Positions 1-9,314 are shown, counted from the first letter of the stretch. The stretch is 64,000 bases of DNA from Futiania mangrovi (GCF_024158125.1 NZ_JAMZFT010000004.1:124001-188000), one strand, 5' to 3'. Made by a program: numbers and translations. The notes: generated by a model not told the origin, from the letters alone.

Positions 1-386
1 TCGCAGTCATGGCGTCCGGCGACGAGCATCTGCTGAGCTGCTTCCTCGCAGGAAGCGAAGGCAGCCTCGTCAGTCTCGCCGTTCTGGTTCCGGACGCGAT
101 CGTCGCGCTGGACCGCGCGGTGCGGCGCGGCGACCTCGCGGCGGCGCGCGCCGCGCACGAGCGGATATACCCGCTCGCCAGGGCCGTCTATGGCACGGCC
201 CCTTCCGGCTATGCGGCGGCTCGCCTCAAGACCGGCATGCGGCTTCTCGGCCTGCTCGATTGCGATCGCGTCCGGCCGCCTATCGGCGCGCTCGACGCGA
301 CCGAGATCGCGCGGCTTGACCGCGCCATCGCCGCCGCTGGCCTGGATGCCCGCAAACTCTGCCCGAGTACCGACACACCGTCCTGA
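1..386 (+). CDS. DapA/DHDPS-family aldolase or lyase, C-terminal part only
   Basis: The reading frame is open from the left edge, so the N-terminal part lies outside the window. The visible ~128 residues look like the C-terminal helical region of the dihydrodipicolinate synthase/N-acetylneuraminate lyase family: a glycine-rich segment with SGDE, then helices with a long AARAAHERIYPL stretch and a KTGMRLLGL segment near the end. The Schiff-base lysine and the YxxY region would be upstream and cannot be checked. It is followed after 16 bases by a dihydropyrimidinase gene on the same strand, so a role in the same catabolic pathway rather than lysine synthesis is likely. The substrate is unknown. 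Confidence 0.75.
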   Translation, partial: AVMASGDEHLLSCFLAGSEGSLVSLAVLVPDAIVALDRAVRRGDLAAARAAHERIYPLARAVYGTAPSGYAAARLKTGMRLLGLLDCDRVRPPIGALDATEIARLDRAIAAAGLDARKLCPSTDTPS

Positions 387-402
387 CCGAGGGAGCGAAC
401 CC

Positions 403-1815
403 ATGACCTCAACCGTGATCCGCAACGGCCGCGTTGTCACCGCCGTCGACGATTATGTCGCCGACGTGCTGATGGAAAACGGGCGCATCGTGTGCATTGG
501 CGAGGCCCTGCAGGTCGGCGCGCACGTCGCCGAGGTCGACGCCACGGGGATGCTGGTGCTGCCGGGCGGGGTCGATTGTCACACCCACCTTGAGAACACC
601 TTCGGGGAGTCGACAACGGCAGACGACTTCAGGTCGGGCACCAAGGCGGCCGCGTTCGGCGGCACGACCACGATCGTGGATTTCGCCTTCCAGGGCCGCG
701 ACGTCGGCGTCATGCAGGCGATCGAGGCTGCGAGAGGCCGGGCGGAAGGGAAGGCCGCCGTCGATTACGGCTTTCACCTGATCACGACGCATGTCGACGA
801 CCAGGCGCTGGCAGACCTCAAGCTCGCGATACGCAATGAGGGCGTCACGAGTTTCAAGATGTTCATGGCCTATCCCGGCAAGGTCATGGTGGACGATGCG
901 GCGATCTTCCGCGCGATGCGCCTTGTCGGGCAGCATGGCGGCGTCATCTCCCTGCACGCCGAGAATGGCATCGTGATCGAGCAATTGATCCGCGAGGCGC
1001 TTGATGCCGGCCATACCGCGCCGAAGTATCACGGCATAACACGGCCCGCGCTCATGGAGGGCGAGGCCACCCACCGCGGCATCAAGCTGGCGGAACTGGC
1101 GGAGGCGCCTGTCTATTTCGTGCATCTCTCGGCGCGGGAGGCGCTCGCCCAGGTCGTGGAAGCGCGAGACCGCGGTATTCCGGCGTTCGCCGAGACCTGT
1201 CCGCACTATCTCTTCTTCGACGAGAGCGCCTATGAAGACGACGGCTTCGACGTGGCTAAGTTCGTGATGAGCCCTCCGCTGCGCTCCAAGGAGGCGCAGC
1301 GCGACCTGTGGCGGGCGCTCAAGTTCGACGACCTCCAGGTGATCGCGACCGACCATTGCCCCTATTGCATGAAGGAGGGCCATCTGGGCCACCTCAAGCA
1401 GAAGCCCTTCGGCAAGGACGATTTCTCGAAGATCCCGAACGGTGCGCCGGGACTGGAGGCGCGCATGACGGTGATCTACGACGGCGGCGTGCGGCCGGGC
1501 CTAATCTCGCTCAACCGGTACGTCGAACTCACGGCTACCGCGCCGGCGAAGATCTTCGGCCTGTTCCCGCGCAAGGGAACGATCGCGGTTGGCAGCGACG
1601 CCGACATCGTCATATTCAATCCGGACGAACGGCACGTGATCTCGGCGAAAACGCACCACAGCGATTGCGACTACACCCTGTTCGAGGGGCGCGAGGTGCA
1701 GGGGCGCGTCAAGAAGGTGTTCCTGCGCGGCGAGATGATCGTGGATGGCGATGCATGGTACGGGCGCGACGGCAGCGGCGCATTTCTGAAGCGTGGCGAA
1801 ACGGTAATGTTCTGA
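403..1815 (+). CDS. hydA: Dihydropyrimidinase / D-hydantoinase
   Basis: Predicted cytoplasmic cyclic amidohydrolase of 470 residues that opens dihydropyrimidine or hydantoin rings to N-carbamoyl amino acids. All metal ligands of the family are visible: H60 and H62 in DCHTH, a carboxylatable lysine K152 in FKMFMAYPG, H185 in LHAENG, H241 in FVHLS and D317 in ATDHCP. The ATG at 403 is chosen because GAGGGAG precedes it by a good distance; an in-frame start further upstream would overlap the previous gene and add unrelated low-complexity sequence. It lies between a DapA-type gene and a GntR regulator and probably forms one operon with them. Exact substrate (uracil, hydantoin or another cyclic imide) is not decided by sequence. 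Confidence 0.93.
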   Translation: MTSTVIRNGRVVTAVDDYVADVLMENGRIVCIGEALQVGAHVAEVDATGMLVLPGGVDCHTHLENTFGESTTADDFRSGTKAAAFGGTTTIVDFAFQGRDVGVMQAIEAARGRAEGKAAVDYGFHLITTHVDDQALADLKLAIRNEGVTSFKMFMAYPGKVMVDDAAIFRAMRLVGQHGGVISLHAENGIVIEQLIREALDAGHTAPKYHGITRPALMEGEATHRGIKLAELAEAPVYFVHLSAREALAQVVEARDRGIPAFAETCPHYLFFDESAYEDDGFDVAKFVMSPPLRSKEAQRDLWRALKFDDLQVIATDHCPYCMKEGHLGHLKQKPFGKDDFSKIPNGAPGLEARMTVIYDGGVRPGLISLNRYVELTATAPAKIFGLFPRKGTIAVGSDADIVIFNPDERHVISAKTHHSDCDYTLFEGREVQGRVKKVFLRGEMIVDGDAWYGRDGSGAFLKRGETVMF

Positions 1816-1828
1816 GGACGCAGGGCGA

Positions 1829-2557
1829 ATGGCAGCCAGGTCGCACACACGACGCAAGACGGACATCGCACCAGCACCGCGCGCGGCGTCGAGGGCCGAG
1901 TCCGAAGGCAATCTCTCAGAAAGGGTCTACCGGCAATTGTCGGAGATGATCCTGGAGAAGAAACTCCCCGGCGGGACCGCCATCGTCGAGGGGCGGCTTG
2001 CGGACGAACTCGATGTCTCGCGGACCCCGATGCGCGAAGCGCTGGGACGGTTGGCTGGCGAGGGGCTCCTGGTCCGCACGACGCCCCGGTCCTACTCCGT
2101 GCGGCGGGTTTCACCGTCGGAGTTCTTCCAGAGCATGCGGGTGCGCGAGATTCTCGAGACGGAAGCACTCGACATGGCGATCGACCGCGTGCCCGAAGAC
2201 GTCCTGTTGGATCTGGCCGCGCGGATCAAGGATCTCGCGGGTGCCCAAGAGCAGGAAAGCGCCCATTGGCAGACCGACGACCGCCTGCACATGCTGTTCC
2301 CCGAGTATTCCGGCAATGCCGTCCTCGCCCGTCTCGTCAGCGAAATCCGTGTGACAACGCGCCTGTTCGAACTGTCGCGACCGTTCGATCGGGTGAAGTC
2401 CGATGGCGCTGAACATCTGGCAATTATCGAGGCTTGCCTGAAGCGCGACCGACGGGCAGCCAGGGAAGCGCTGCTTCGGCATCTTCGCAATCTGCAGAGA
2501 GAAGCCATGCAGATCATGACGGGCGGCAGCAGCACGCTTATCGACAACGCCACGTGA
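1829..2557 (+). CDS. GntR-family regulator (FadR subfamily, FCD domain)
   Basis: 242 residues. After a ~30-residue basic leader, the N-terminal winged helix runs from about residue 32 to 95 with the recognisable GntR pattern (LADELDVSRTPMREALGRLAGEGL). The remainder is an all-helical FCD-type ligand-binding domain. It starts 13 bases after the dihydropyrimidinase stop and on the same strand, so it is most likely the local regulator of the imide/ureide operon, responding to a substrate or product. The ligand is not predictable. Confidence 0.88.
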   Translation: MAARSHTRRKTDIAPAPRAASRAESEGNLSERVYRQLSEMILEKKLPGGTAIVEGRLADELDVSRTPMREALGRLAGEGLLVRTTPRSYSVRRVSPSEFFQSMRVREILETEALDMAIDRVPEDVLLDLAARIKDLAGAQEQESAHWQTDDRLHMLFPEYSGNAVLARLVSEIRVTTRLFELSRPFDRVKSDGAEHLAIIEACLKRDRRAAREALLRHLRNLQREAMQIMTGGSSTLIDNAT

Positions 2558-2616
2558 GGTGACTTCAAGAGCGGTTTGGGCTCTCGGGTCCTTTTGGGAA
2601 GACGAAGGCCTTGCGT

Positions 2617-3264
2617 TCAGCGCCCCCGGGAACCCCGACGCGCAAGCCAGCTGCCGAACAGTCCGACGGACAATAGGCCCCAGATCGCGGGTTCGGGAAC
2701 CTGCGTCCGGCTTGCCACGATCAGGTCGACATAGGAGACCCATTCGGCATCGTTCGCCGCGCGCACGCCGACGATGTTGCCGACAACGTCCAGGTTCGCA
2801 TCGATGAAGACGAAGGTCGGGAAGGCAATGGAGCCGAGGTCGGAAAGATAATCGTTGAGAATGTCCGTCTTCAGCGTTTCGTTCCCGCTCATGTGCGCCA
2901 CCTGCGGCACGCCGAACAGCGAAGACCATGCCTGCGCGATGCTCTGCGTGCTCGCGGAACCGGCCCCGTTTTCCATGACCATCGGCAGGATCAGGTCTTT
3001 GCCGGGAACCACGGGATAGACGGTTGAGTAGAATGTCTGGCACACGGCGCACCAGACCGTGCAGAAGTCCAGAATGACGCCAGTACCGAGGAAATCCGAA
3101 AGATCGACCGTTGCTCCGCTCTGGTCCTGAACGCTGAAGGCCGGGGCTGCCGTGCCGATCGGTGCGGCTTGCGCAGGGCCGGAAGGTGCCAGTGCATTGC
3201 CGGCCGTGACCCCGGCGACAACAGCCATGGCAATGGTCCATTGGCGAGTTTTCGAACCGATCAT
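2617..3264 (-). CDS. Exported thioredoxin-fold (TlpA-like) protein with PEP-CTERM-like tail
   Basis: 215 residues. The ATG at 3264 is chosen because it gives a clean signal peptide (basic start, hydrophobic stretch about residues 10-23, AQA-A cleavage region near residue 33) and follows a purine-rich GGGGGAG. A peroxiredoxin/TlpA-like domain follows with the redox motif W71-C72-A-V-C75. The last 27 residues read V-P-E-P, then a hydrophobic helix, then an arginine-rich end, which is the PEP-CTERM architecture recognised by exosortases. This predicts a surface or envelope-anchored disulfide-active protein. No exosortase gene is in the window. Translation of the longer in-frame extension upstream lacks family character and is ignored. 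Confidence 0.75.
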   Translation of the reverse strand: MIGSKTRQWTIAMAVVAGVTAGNALAPSGPAQAAPIGTAAPAFSVQDQSGATVDLSDFLGTGVILDFCTVWCAVCQTFYSTVYPVVPGKDLILPMVMENGAGSASTQSIAQAWSSLFGVPQVAHMSGNETLKTDILNDYLSDLGSIAFPTFVFIDANLDVVGNIVGVRAANDAEWVSYVDLIVASRTQVPEPAIWGLLSVGLFGSWLARRGSRGR

Positions 3265-4043
3265 CTGTACTCCCCCCTGCTCCTTCCTCGGATGTGCCGG
3301 CAGATCGCTTCGAACAGGATCTGCTGGTGCAGCCCGGCGATTCATCGGCAGACGAGGGCGGCAAGCAATAATTGTACCGATACAAGAAAGTCGAATAGCG
3401 GCTTGATTTCCAATGGATGCGGCCTGCCCATAATTCATGACCTGGAAAGCCCGTTTGACGCTTGCGTCAGGCAAACTGTCAGCGAGACGCCAATTCGACA
3501 GCGGCGCTTGTGTCTGCCCCACTGTGCCAGGTCGTGCACAGTCGAAGCCGGGGCCGGTGGCTATTCCCCGTTCGATTTTCCTGAATGAACGGTCGAGACG
3601 GGCCATGAGGATGGGCGACACGGCCGGCTATCCTCTTTCGTCGTGCCAACGAGCCTACTGGGAGATTGTCTTCGGACCTCGAGAAGATGACGAAGGAGCT
3701 GGTCCCGAATTGTCCTCCCTGTTGTCTCTTATCGTCGGCGGCAAGCTCTCCCTCATCGTGAACGCCGCGATGTTAGAGAAGGATCTCAAGAACCGCGAAG
3801 AGGTTATCGCCATCGCCTACGTCAGGTGGCCGGACATCCGGTCGACGCCCGTGGAAGACCTGTGAGCTCCAGGCGGTTTCAAAGGGTCTCGGGCCCTGCT
3901 CGTCGGGGTCCGGGACACACAGGCGGCTCCTGAAGCCCTCCGCTCCATCTGCCTGGTCACGCTGGCCGGTGCCCGATGGTCGTGTCATGGGCGTTACCCG
4001 CTGTTCTGGACCTTTGCCGCTCACCCGGTATCCTTTGCGGCCG
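3265..4043. other. Intergenic region, no convincing gene
   Basis: About 780 bases between two divergently oriented genes. An open frame at 3437-3865 on the plus strand (up to 142 codons; ATG alternatives near 3605) has no domain I recognise, no clear Shine-Dalgarno sequence and a composition shift in its first half, so I do not call it. A short inverted repeat, TTGTA at 3372-3376 and TACAA at 3381-3385, lies just over 100 bases upstream of the minus-strand thioredoxin gene and could be part of its promoter or operator. Nothing else stands out. Confidence 0.4.
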
Positions 4044-5048
4044 ATGGGTCATGTCACCTCACTCTTCGCCCGAAAGATGGTGGCCGCGGCGGGGCCGGCA
4101 GTAGACGCACGTGCGCTGCTCGCTTCCGTCGGGCTCGACCCCGACGGTCCTTGGGACCCCAAGGTCATGCTTCCCGCCGCGACTTACTACGCATTGCTGG
4201 AACGTATTGCCGAGGAGACGGACGTGACCGACCTTCCGCTCCGCGGCGGCGCCTCCATGCGCTGCGACGATTACGGCGCGCTCGGGCTGGCATGGAAGGC
4301 CGCGCCGGATCTTCGGGGCTCGTTTTCGAGGGTCGAACGCTACGCGCGGCTCTGGACCAGCGTCGTCGAGTACGAACTTCGACCCGATTCGCGGGGTGCC
4401 TTGTTCATCCTGCACAGGGCCGGGCCGCGACGGCTGGGGATGCGGCTGTCGAACGAGGCAACACTGGCCAGCGCGGTATCGCTCGCCCGGCAGGTCTGTC
4501 CGGAGCCCTTCTCGCCGCTGGAAGTCCTTATCCGGCACCACGCCCCCAAGACACAAGCAGCGCACGAGGCCTGGTTCGGCTGTCCTGTCCGGTTCGATGC
4601 CGGTCTGGACGCGCTTCTGATCTCGCCTGAGGCGCTTGCGCAGCCGAACATCCTCGGCGACGAGGGGATTTCCCGCTACCTGATCTCGCATCTGGATGCC
4701 GAACTGTCCGGGATCGGTGACGACGGCTCGCTTGTGGGGCTGGCCAAGGACGCAATCGCTCAGGCGCTGAGCGAGGGCGCGCCGAGGATGGCTGACATTG
4801 CCCGCGGCCTCGGCCTCAGCGCACGGTCCCTGCACCGGCGGCTCTCCGAGCATGGTATGAGCTTCCAGGCACTGACCGATGAGACCCGCCGCGAACTGGC
4901 GGAAGGGCTCTTGCGCGACCACCGGCACTCGCTCGCCGAGATCGCCTTCCTGACGGGCTTCTCGGAGCAAAGCTCCTTCACCCGTGCCTTCAAGCGCTGG
5001 GCCGGGCGGACGCCGGCCAGCTATCGCAAGGACCGCTCCGCCACCTGA
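4044..5048 (+). CDS. AraC-family regulator with arabinose-binding-type N-terminal domain
   Basis: 334 residues from the ATG at 4044, where the conserved family start (MGHVTSLFARK) lies; a longer in-frame start adds 25 unrelated residues. The first ~210 residues match the arabinose-operon-regulator-type ligand domain found in OruR/ArgR-like regulators. The last ~100 residues hold the double helix-turn-helix (IARGLGLSARSLHRRLSEHG and, near the end, the AraC signature SLAEIAFLTGFSEQSSFTRAFKRW). It is followed on the same strand by NmrA-like and DUF1772 genes, an arrangement typical of a regulator with its target pair. Confidence 0.9.
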   Translation: MGHVTSLFARKMVAAAGPAVDARALLASVGLDPDGPWDPKVMLPAATYYALLERIAEETDVTDLPLRGGASMRCDDYGALGLAWKAAPDLRGSFSRVERYARLWTSVVEYELRPDSRGALFILHRAGPRRLGMRLSNEATLASAVSLARQVCPEPFSPLEVLIRHHAPKTQAAHEAWFGCPVRFDAGLDALLISPEALAQPNILGDEGISRYLISHLDAELSGIGDDGSLVGLAKDAIAQALSEGAPRMADIARGLGLSARSLHRRLSEHGMSFQALTDETRRELAEGLLRDHRHSLAEIAFLTGFSEQSSFTRAFKRWAGRTPASYRKDRSAT

Positions 5049-5155
5049 GGCGGCCTTGTGGCAGCGGCGGTCAAAACCCTGGCATGGCCGGTCAATACCG
5101 TGCGGCGGCCTGGCGCATATCCCTTGGCAGCAACCCGAGCCAAGGAGGCAGTTCC

Positions 5156-5983
5156 ATGCAGACCAAGCCCATTCTCGTCATCGGTGCCACTGGCAAGACC
5201 GGCTCGCGCGTCAGCGCCAGGCTGGACGCGCTCGGCCATCCGGTCCGCCGCGGCTCGCGTCAGTCGGCAACACCCTTCGATTGGGACGCGCCCGAGACCT
5301 GGCCCTCCGCGCTGGAAGGGGTTGGCTCCGCCTACATCAGCTATTTCCCCGACCTGGCCTTCCCGGGCGCGGTGGAGAAGCTGGCATCGTTGTGCGAGAC
5401 AGCGAAGGCCGCGGGCGTCGGCCATCTCGTGCTGCTCTCCGGCCGCGGCGAGCATCATGCCCGGCTGGGCGAGGACGTCGTGCGCGCCTCTGGCGTGGAC
5501 TTCACCATCGTCCGCGCAGCCTGGTTCGCGCAGAACTTCAGCGAAGGCCAGTTGCGCGCCCCGGTGTTGGCCGGCGTGCTGCCGATGCCCGGCGGCGACA
5601 CGCCCGAGCCGATCGTCGATATCGAGGACATCGCCGACGTGGCCGTCGCCGCGCTGACGCAGGACGGTCACAGGGGACAGCTCTACGAGGTCACGGGGCC
5701 GCGCCTGATGACCTTTGCGGAGATGGCGGCGGAGCTATCGGCGGCGATCGGGCGCGAAATCCGTTACATGCCGATCTCGTTCGACGAGTTCCACGCCACT
5801 GTCGCCCGGTCTGGCGGGGAATTCGTCGCGGACGTCTTCACCGCGATCGCCCGTGAGACGCTGGACGGACGCAATGCGCATCTCTGCGACGGCGTGCAAC
5901 GCGCGTTGGGACGGCCGCCCCGCGACTTCGCGGACTTCGCAAGGGCGGCTGCCAGTTCCGGCGCGTGGTCCACTGCGGCATGA
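5156..5983 (+). CDS. NmrA-like NAD(P)-binding oxidoreductase/sensor
   Basis: 275 residues. The start at 5156 is preceded by AAGGAGG at an ideal distance. The N-terminus carries the Rossmann dinucleotide motif GATGKTG (residues ~10-16) of atypical short-chain dehydrogenases. The rest follows the NmrA/HSCARG pattern, including a LVLLSGRGE strand and an AAWFAQNFSEG segment. These proteins bind NAD(P)H and often lack the catalytic Tyr-Lys pair. Its neighbour AraC regulator upstream and the DUF1772 membrane protein downstream suggest one operon, possibly for quinone or xenobiotic handling; that function is inference. Confidence 0.85.
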   Translation: MQTKPILVIGATGKTGSRVSARLDALGHPVRRGSRQSATPFDWDAPETWPSALEGVGSAYISYFPDLAFPGAVEKLASLCETAKAAGVGHLVLLSGRGEHHARLGEDVVRASGVDFTIVRAAWFAQNFSEGQLRAPVLAGVLPMPGGDTPEPIVDIEDIADVAVAALTQDGHRGQLYEVTGPRLMTFAEMAAELSAAIGREIRYMPISFDEFHATVARSGGEFVADVFTAIARETLDGRNAHLCDGVQRALGRPPRDFADFARAAASSGAWSTAA

Positions 5984-6049
5984 GGTTCAGATCGGCGCGG
6001 CGGGCGGACGGTTCGCCCCGCCAACCCCGATGCTCACGAGGCTTCCAAC

Positions 6050-6574
6050 ATGTCACATGCGATCTTCTTCCTGACGCAATTCGCCATTCTCGCCTATGCG
6101 CTGGTTGGCGGTGTCTTTCTCGCCTTTTCCGACTTCATCATGCGCGCGCTGTCCCTCACCGGCGGCGTCGGCGGCGTGGAAGCAATGCAGGCGATCAACC
6201 GCGAGGTCTTCCGCTGGGTCTTCATGGCGCTGTTCCTGGGCATGGCGGCCATCTCGCTGGTCCTTGCCGTCTATGCCGTGAGCACGCTCGGCGGCGTGGC
6301 CGGGACGCTCATGTTGCTGGCAGGTCTCGTCTATCTGGTGGGGTGCTTCGGGGTCACGGCCGTGTTCAACGTGCCCATGAACGAGGCGCTGGCAGGGATG
6401 GACCTGACGTCCGAGGCGACGCGCGATTACTGGGCGGGCACCTACCTGCCGCGCTGGACCTTCTGGAACACCGTCCGCACCATTGCCTGCACGCTTTCCG
6501 CGGCGCTTCTGCTCGGTGCGCTCTCCTGGATGCCACACCCGTTCGATGCAGCGCCCCTGGGTCCGTCCTCCTGA
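6050..6574 (+). CDS. DUF1772 (anthrone-oxygenase-type) membrane protein
   Basis: 174 residues with four predicted membrane segments (about 5-27, 55-77, 84-105 and 143-162). The loop NVPMNEALAGMD and the conserved WNTVRT near the last helix are typical of DUF1772. Fungal relatives are anthrone oxygenases; bacterial members are mostly uncharacterised and frequently lie beside AraC regulators and NmrA-type genes, as here. Located in the inner membrane. Function in this organism unknown. Confidence 0.82.
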   Translation: MSHAIFFLTQFAILAYALVGGVFLAFSDFIMRALSLTGGVGGVEAMQAINREVFRWVFMALFLGMAAISLVLAVYAVSTLGGVAGTLMLLAGLVYLVGCFGVTAVFNVPMNEALAGMDLTSEATRDYWAGTYLPRWTFWNTVRTIACTLSAALLLGALSWMPHPFDAAPLGPSS

Positions 6575-6865
6575 CGAACCGAAATGCAGTATTGTCGGCG
6601 GGGTATTCGGGGAAACAAAGTTCCCGGACACATCCCTGCTCAGGCTCGATACGAGCGGAAACCTGACATCTCGCCGGGCGAGGCGGGAAGATATCACGCC
6701 GCTTCCCCACCCGGCACTCGCCCGGCGGCTGCGCGCGAGGCATCGCCCATGAACAAGGGCGGGCTTGAGCATGTGGCGGCCGCGTAAATCGGTTCGATCA
6801 TTTGCGGTTTTGCCGATCAGTGCGGTGTGAGGCCTCGGCGATAGCGAATGCTTGCGCCGGGTGGT

Positions 6866-7288
6866 TCAAGTACGGCCAGCGGCGTCCGCGTCTGCAATGC
6901 CGGAGCTCGATTTTTGCTGTTCCTGGTAGATCCGAACCTGCGCGGTTTCGGCAGCGACAAAGAATGCCCCCCCGAACGCTGCAATGAGGCAACCAACCCA
7001 CAGCAGCAACAGGTTCTCCCGCAATTTCCCGATGCGCTTCACGATGCCCTTGATGCCGGCATAGCCGGGCAGGGCGGCGATAAGGAACATGACCAGACCA
7101 GCGATCCGCAGTTCGTCTGGCATTTCCGGAGTGGGCACGACATAGGTCTTTGTGAAATAGCTCATCGTGTAGGGATCGAATTGCCATGCTTTGGACCATG
7201 CGGACCAGACCAGGCTCGGCAAGAAGACGAAGCCGATTGCGAGCTGCATCGCGGTGGTGAGCGGGCTGTTTGACATGCGTACGAACAT
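6866..7288 (-). CDS. Unrecognised small inner-membrane protein
   Basis: 140 residues from the ATG at 7288, which follows GGGAAAG; the frame stays open to a GTG at 7366 that would add 26 residues without a ribosome site. Three hydrophobic segments are visible, roughly residues 13-30, 62-82 and 92-114, separated by a soluble loop rich in Y/T (FDPYTMSYFTKTY). I recognise no family. It has no operon partner: both neighbours are on the opposite strand. Codon usage resembles the surrounding genes, so it is likely real. Confidence 0.55.
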   Translation of the reverse strand: MFVRMSNSPLTTAMQLAIGFVFLPSLVWSAWSKAWQFDPYTMSYFTKTYVVPTPEMPDELRIAGLVMFLIAALPGYAGIKGIVKRIGKLRENLLLLWVGCLIAAFGGAFFVAAETAQVRIYQEQQKSSSGIADADAAGRT

Positions 7289-7684
7289 TGGCTTTCCCGA
7301 TACCCAAAAAGTGGCGGCAGCGTGCATCGCTTCGTCAAGGGGCGCAGTTCGGAATAATGTAGCCACTCAACGATAAGGAATGCTTGCATCGGAAGCTTAG
7401 ATTGCGTGTTCGGGTGTACAGGCATCGGACGGGGGGAGCCGAAGCGCAAAGGCGCATTTATCGCTCGGGCGCGAGAGCAGGGCCTTCAGAAGCTGCCGGG
7501 GCTCTTCGGGTGGATGCCGTTCTTCGCCATCCAGCCGCGCCGGTGGCCTTCCGGCACGCAGATGTCACGGCTGCCGGCGGCAGCATCCGCAAAAAGGAGC
7601 TTTGCTCTATTTGCAGAGAATTAATCAGTCTGATGCATTATTTTCAAGACGTTTGGCCCAACGTCGCGCATCGGAGTTTTTGTA
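7289..7684. other. Intergenic region between divergent hypothetical genes
   Basis: About 400 bases. It must hold the promoters of the minus-strand membrane protein and the plus-strand gene that follows. I see no convincing gene, RNA gene or strong repeat in it. The start of the upstream gene may extend to 7366 into this space. Confidence 0.4.
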
Positions 7685-8458
7685 TTGTCGACCGCTGTGT
7701 TTACTGTGCTCGTGATCGTTGCATTGTGCTCTGCGGTCGTGGCCTTGAGCTTTCTGGCCGAATGGGAGACGCGCACCGCGGGCAGGGTAGCTGTGGCACC
7801 CAAGCTCCTGCTCGGGCTGTTTGGCGGCGTCGTTGGCCTGTTCTACCTCGATGGCGCGATGGTCTCCAGTCGTGGCGCGGACACGGTGCGCCTGCTGTTT
7901 CGCCTGCCGGACGATGTCGCACTCGGGCGTATCTATGGCGGCAGCAAGGAGCCCGTTTGCTACAGGCGGGCGGTGTCTTACAGAACGACAGTCGAGTTCA
8001 CACCCGATCAGTTCGCCCGCTATGTCGCGTTGGTCGATGACCGGAGCGTGTGGCGCCCGGTGAACCCGCCGCACTATCTCGCGGACCGGAGCCACCTGCA
8101 ATTTTCCGACGACGCCCTTGCATGGCAGGAATTGCCGGAACCGGGATGGAGCGGCAGACAGCAGCTCGTCTGGAACATTGCGGGCACTGGCGTCCGCCGG
8201 GGCGTGGCGCTCTGCCAAAGCATTGACCGCGTCGATCGGCAGGCGCCTGCCGAAGCCGTCACGTCGATATTCTCGGTTACACCCTGCAATGCGAGGGCCC
8301 GCCCCAGGATCCCCCCCGGCGGAGGCCGCGTTGCGGCAGCACTGGACTTCGACAAGCAGAAACTGACCATCGACATCACTTTCGACAGCAAGCCCGACTA
8401 TTGCAACAATCGCATCTCCAACTGGCTCGGGGCGGCGCTTGGTCTCGACACGAAGTAG
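7685..8458 (+). CDS. Unrecognised protein with two N-terminal membrane segments
   Basis: 257 residues, starting at a TTG (7685) with GGAG about ten bases upstream. Two hydrophobic helices (about residues 4-25 and 40-58) are followed by a ~195-residue soluble domain that probably faces the periplasm. It contains five or six cysteines, which could form disulfides there. I do not recognise the domain. The next gene downstream, 136 bases away, is also a membrane-anchored protein of unknown family with a cysteine-bearing exported domain, so the two may act together. Confidence 0.6.
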   Translation: MSTAVFTVLVIVALCSAVVALSFLAEWETRTAGRVAVAPKLLLGLFGGVVGLFYLDGAMVSSRGADTVRLLFRLPDDVALGRIYGGSKEPVCYRRAVSYRTTVEFTPDQFARYVALVDDRSVWRPVNPPHYLADRSHLQFSDDALAWQELPEPGWSGRQQLVWNIAGTGVRRGVALCQSIDRVDRQAPAEAVTSIFSVTPCNARARPRIPPGGGRVAAALDFDKQKLTIDITFDSKPDYCNNRISNWLGAALGLDTK

Positions 8459-8594
8459 CCGGTACGCGCATCCGGCTACGGCCCATCGTCAGCGGGGCTT
8501 GGCCAGTGTGGTTCGCGTGTGCAAGCATTGCGCCGAATGCCAGTTCCCAGGCGAAGCGTAGATCCAACTGAAACGGTCGCAGGACGAGTTGCCC

Positions 8595-9314
8595 ATGTCC
8601 GGAAATGCGGAGTTGCCCGGTAAGAAGCCCAGGTCCATTGCTCGCCGAATGTTCTTGGGCTCGCTGACCATGGTCGGTCTTGCATCGCTCGTCCTTTGGA
8701 TATTGATCAGCCCGCCCAACAGCTTTCATCCGATGTGTACCTATACGGTGAACGCCCAGGTGACTGCGGATGTCGAAATCTCCGGGAAAGTGCGCTCATC
8801 GGAAGTCGTGTACCAAAACTCCCGTTCCCGGCAATGGATCTCCATCATGAACTCTGCCGGCTGCAAGCAAAGGTATGGCAATGCACATGTCTACCGGCTG
8901 GAAAACGACAGCGTTCTCATCGTCCCAGCCCGACTTTGTTACGCGGCAGAAAAAGCATTCGCTGCATCCGGGCATGTCGACGTTCTGAGCACCTGCACCG
9001 GGAAACAGGCAAGACAAGATCGCGCCTTCTTCGTCGACTCCGCAAGCCGGCCCAGGAAATGGCGGCCGGCCATCAATGGGGTCGACTTCCGCATCGTCAG
9101 CATGACCGCAACGTCCACGTGGCGCCATCCCGCTGACGACATCGAGACGATCGCGCCAAACCTGCTGAGGGCGTATTTCCAACGTGATCGCAGTCGTGAC
9201 ATTGAATGGGGCGACACCCCTGAAACCGTGATCGATTACCATCGGCGGTACGACATCAAGAAACATCGGCCGGATGGATCGTTCGAGTTCGAGGTGCAAT
9301 ACGGACGCTTCTAG
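8595..9314 (+). CDS. Unrecognised membrane-anchored exported protein
   Basis: 239 residues from the ATG at 8595 (a TTG two codons earlier is also possible; AGGACGAG lies just upstream). A basic N-terminus precedes one hydrophobic helix at about residues 20-41 followed by SPP, giving a signal anchor with the bulk outside the inner membrane. The soluble part has four cysteines (near residues 48, 90, 115 and 133) and many charged residues. No family recognised. The orientation and spacing link it to the preceding two-helix protein. Confidence 0.55.
   Translation: MSGNAELPGKKPRSIARRMFLGSLTMVGLASLVLWILISPPNSFHPMCTYTVNAQVTADVEISGKVRSSEVVYQNSRSRQWISIMNSAGCKQRYGNAHVYRLENDSVLIVPARLCYAAEKAFAASGHVDVLSTCTGKQARQDRAFFVDSASRPRKWRPAINGVDFRIVSMTATSTWRHPADDIETIAPNLLRAYFQRDRSRDIEWGDTPETVIDYHRRYDIKKHRPDGSFEFEVQYGRF

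Noticed and set aside
1-386. Biosynthetic DapA of lysine synthesis
   Set aside because: Only the C-terminal part is visible and the neighbours are a dihydropyrimidinase and a GntR regulator, which favours a catabolic paralogue.
3437-3865. Possible 142-residue protein in the gap before the AraC gene
   Set aside because: No ribosome site, no family and uneven composition. The end of the frame (about 80 codons) is protein-like, so it is mentioned in the gap entry but not called.
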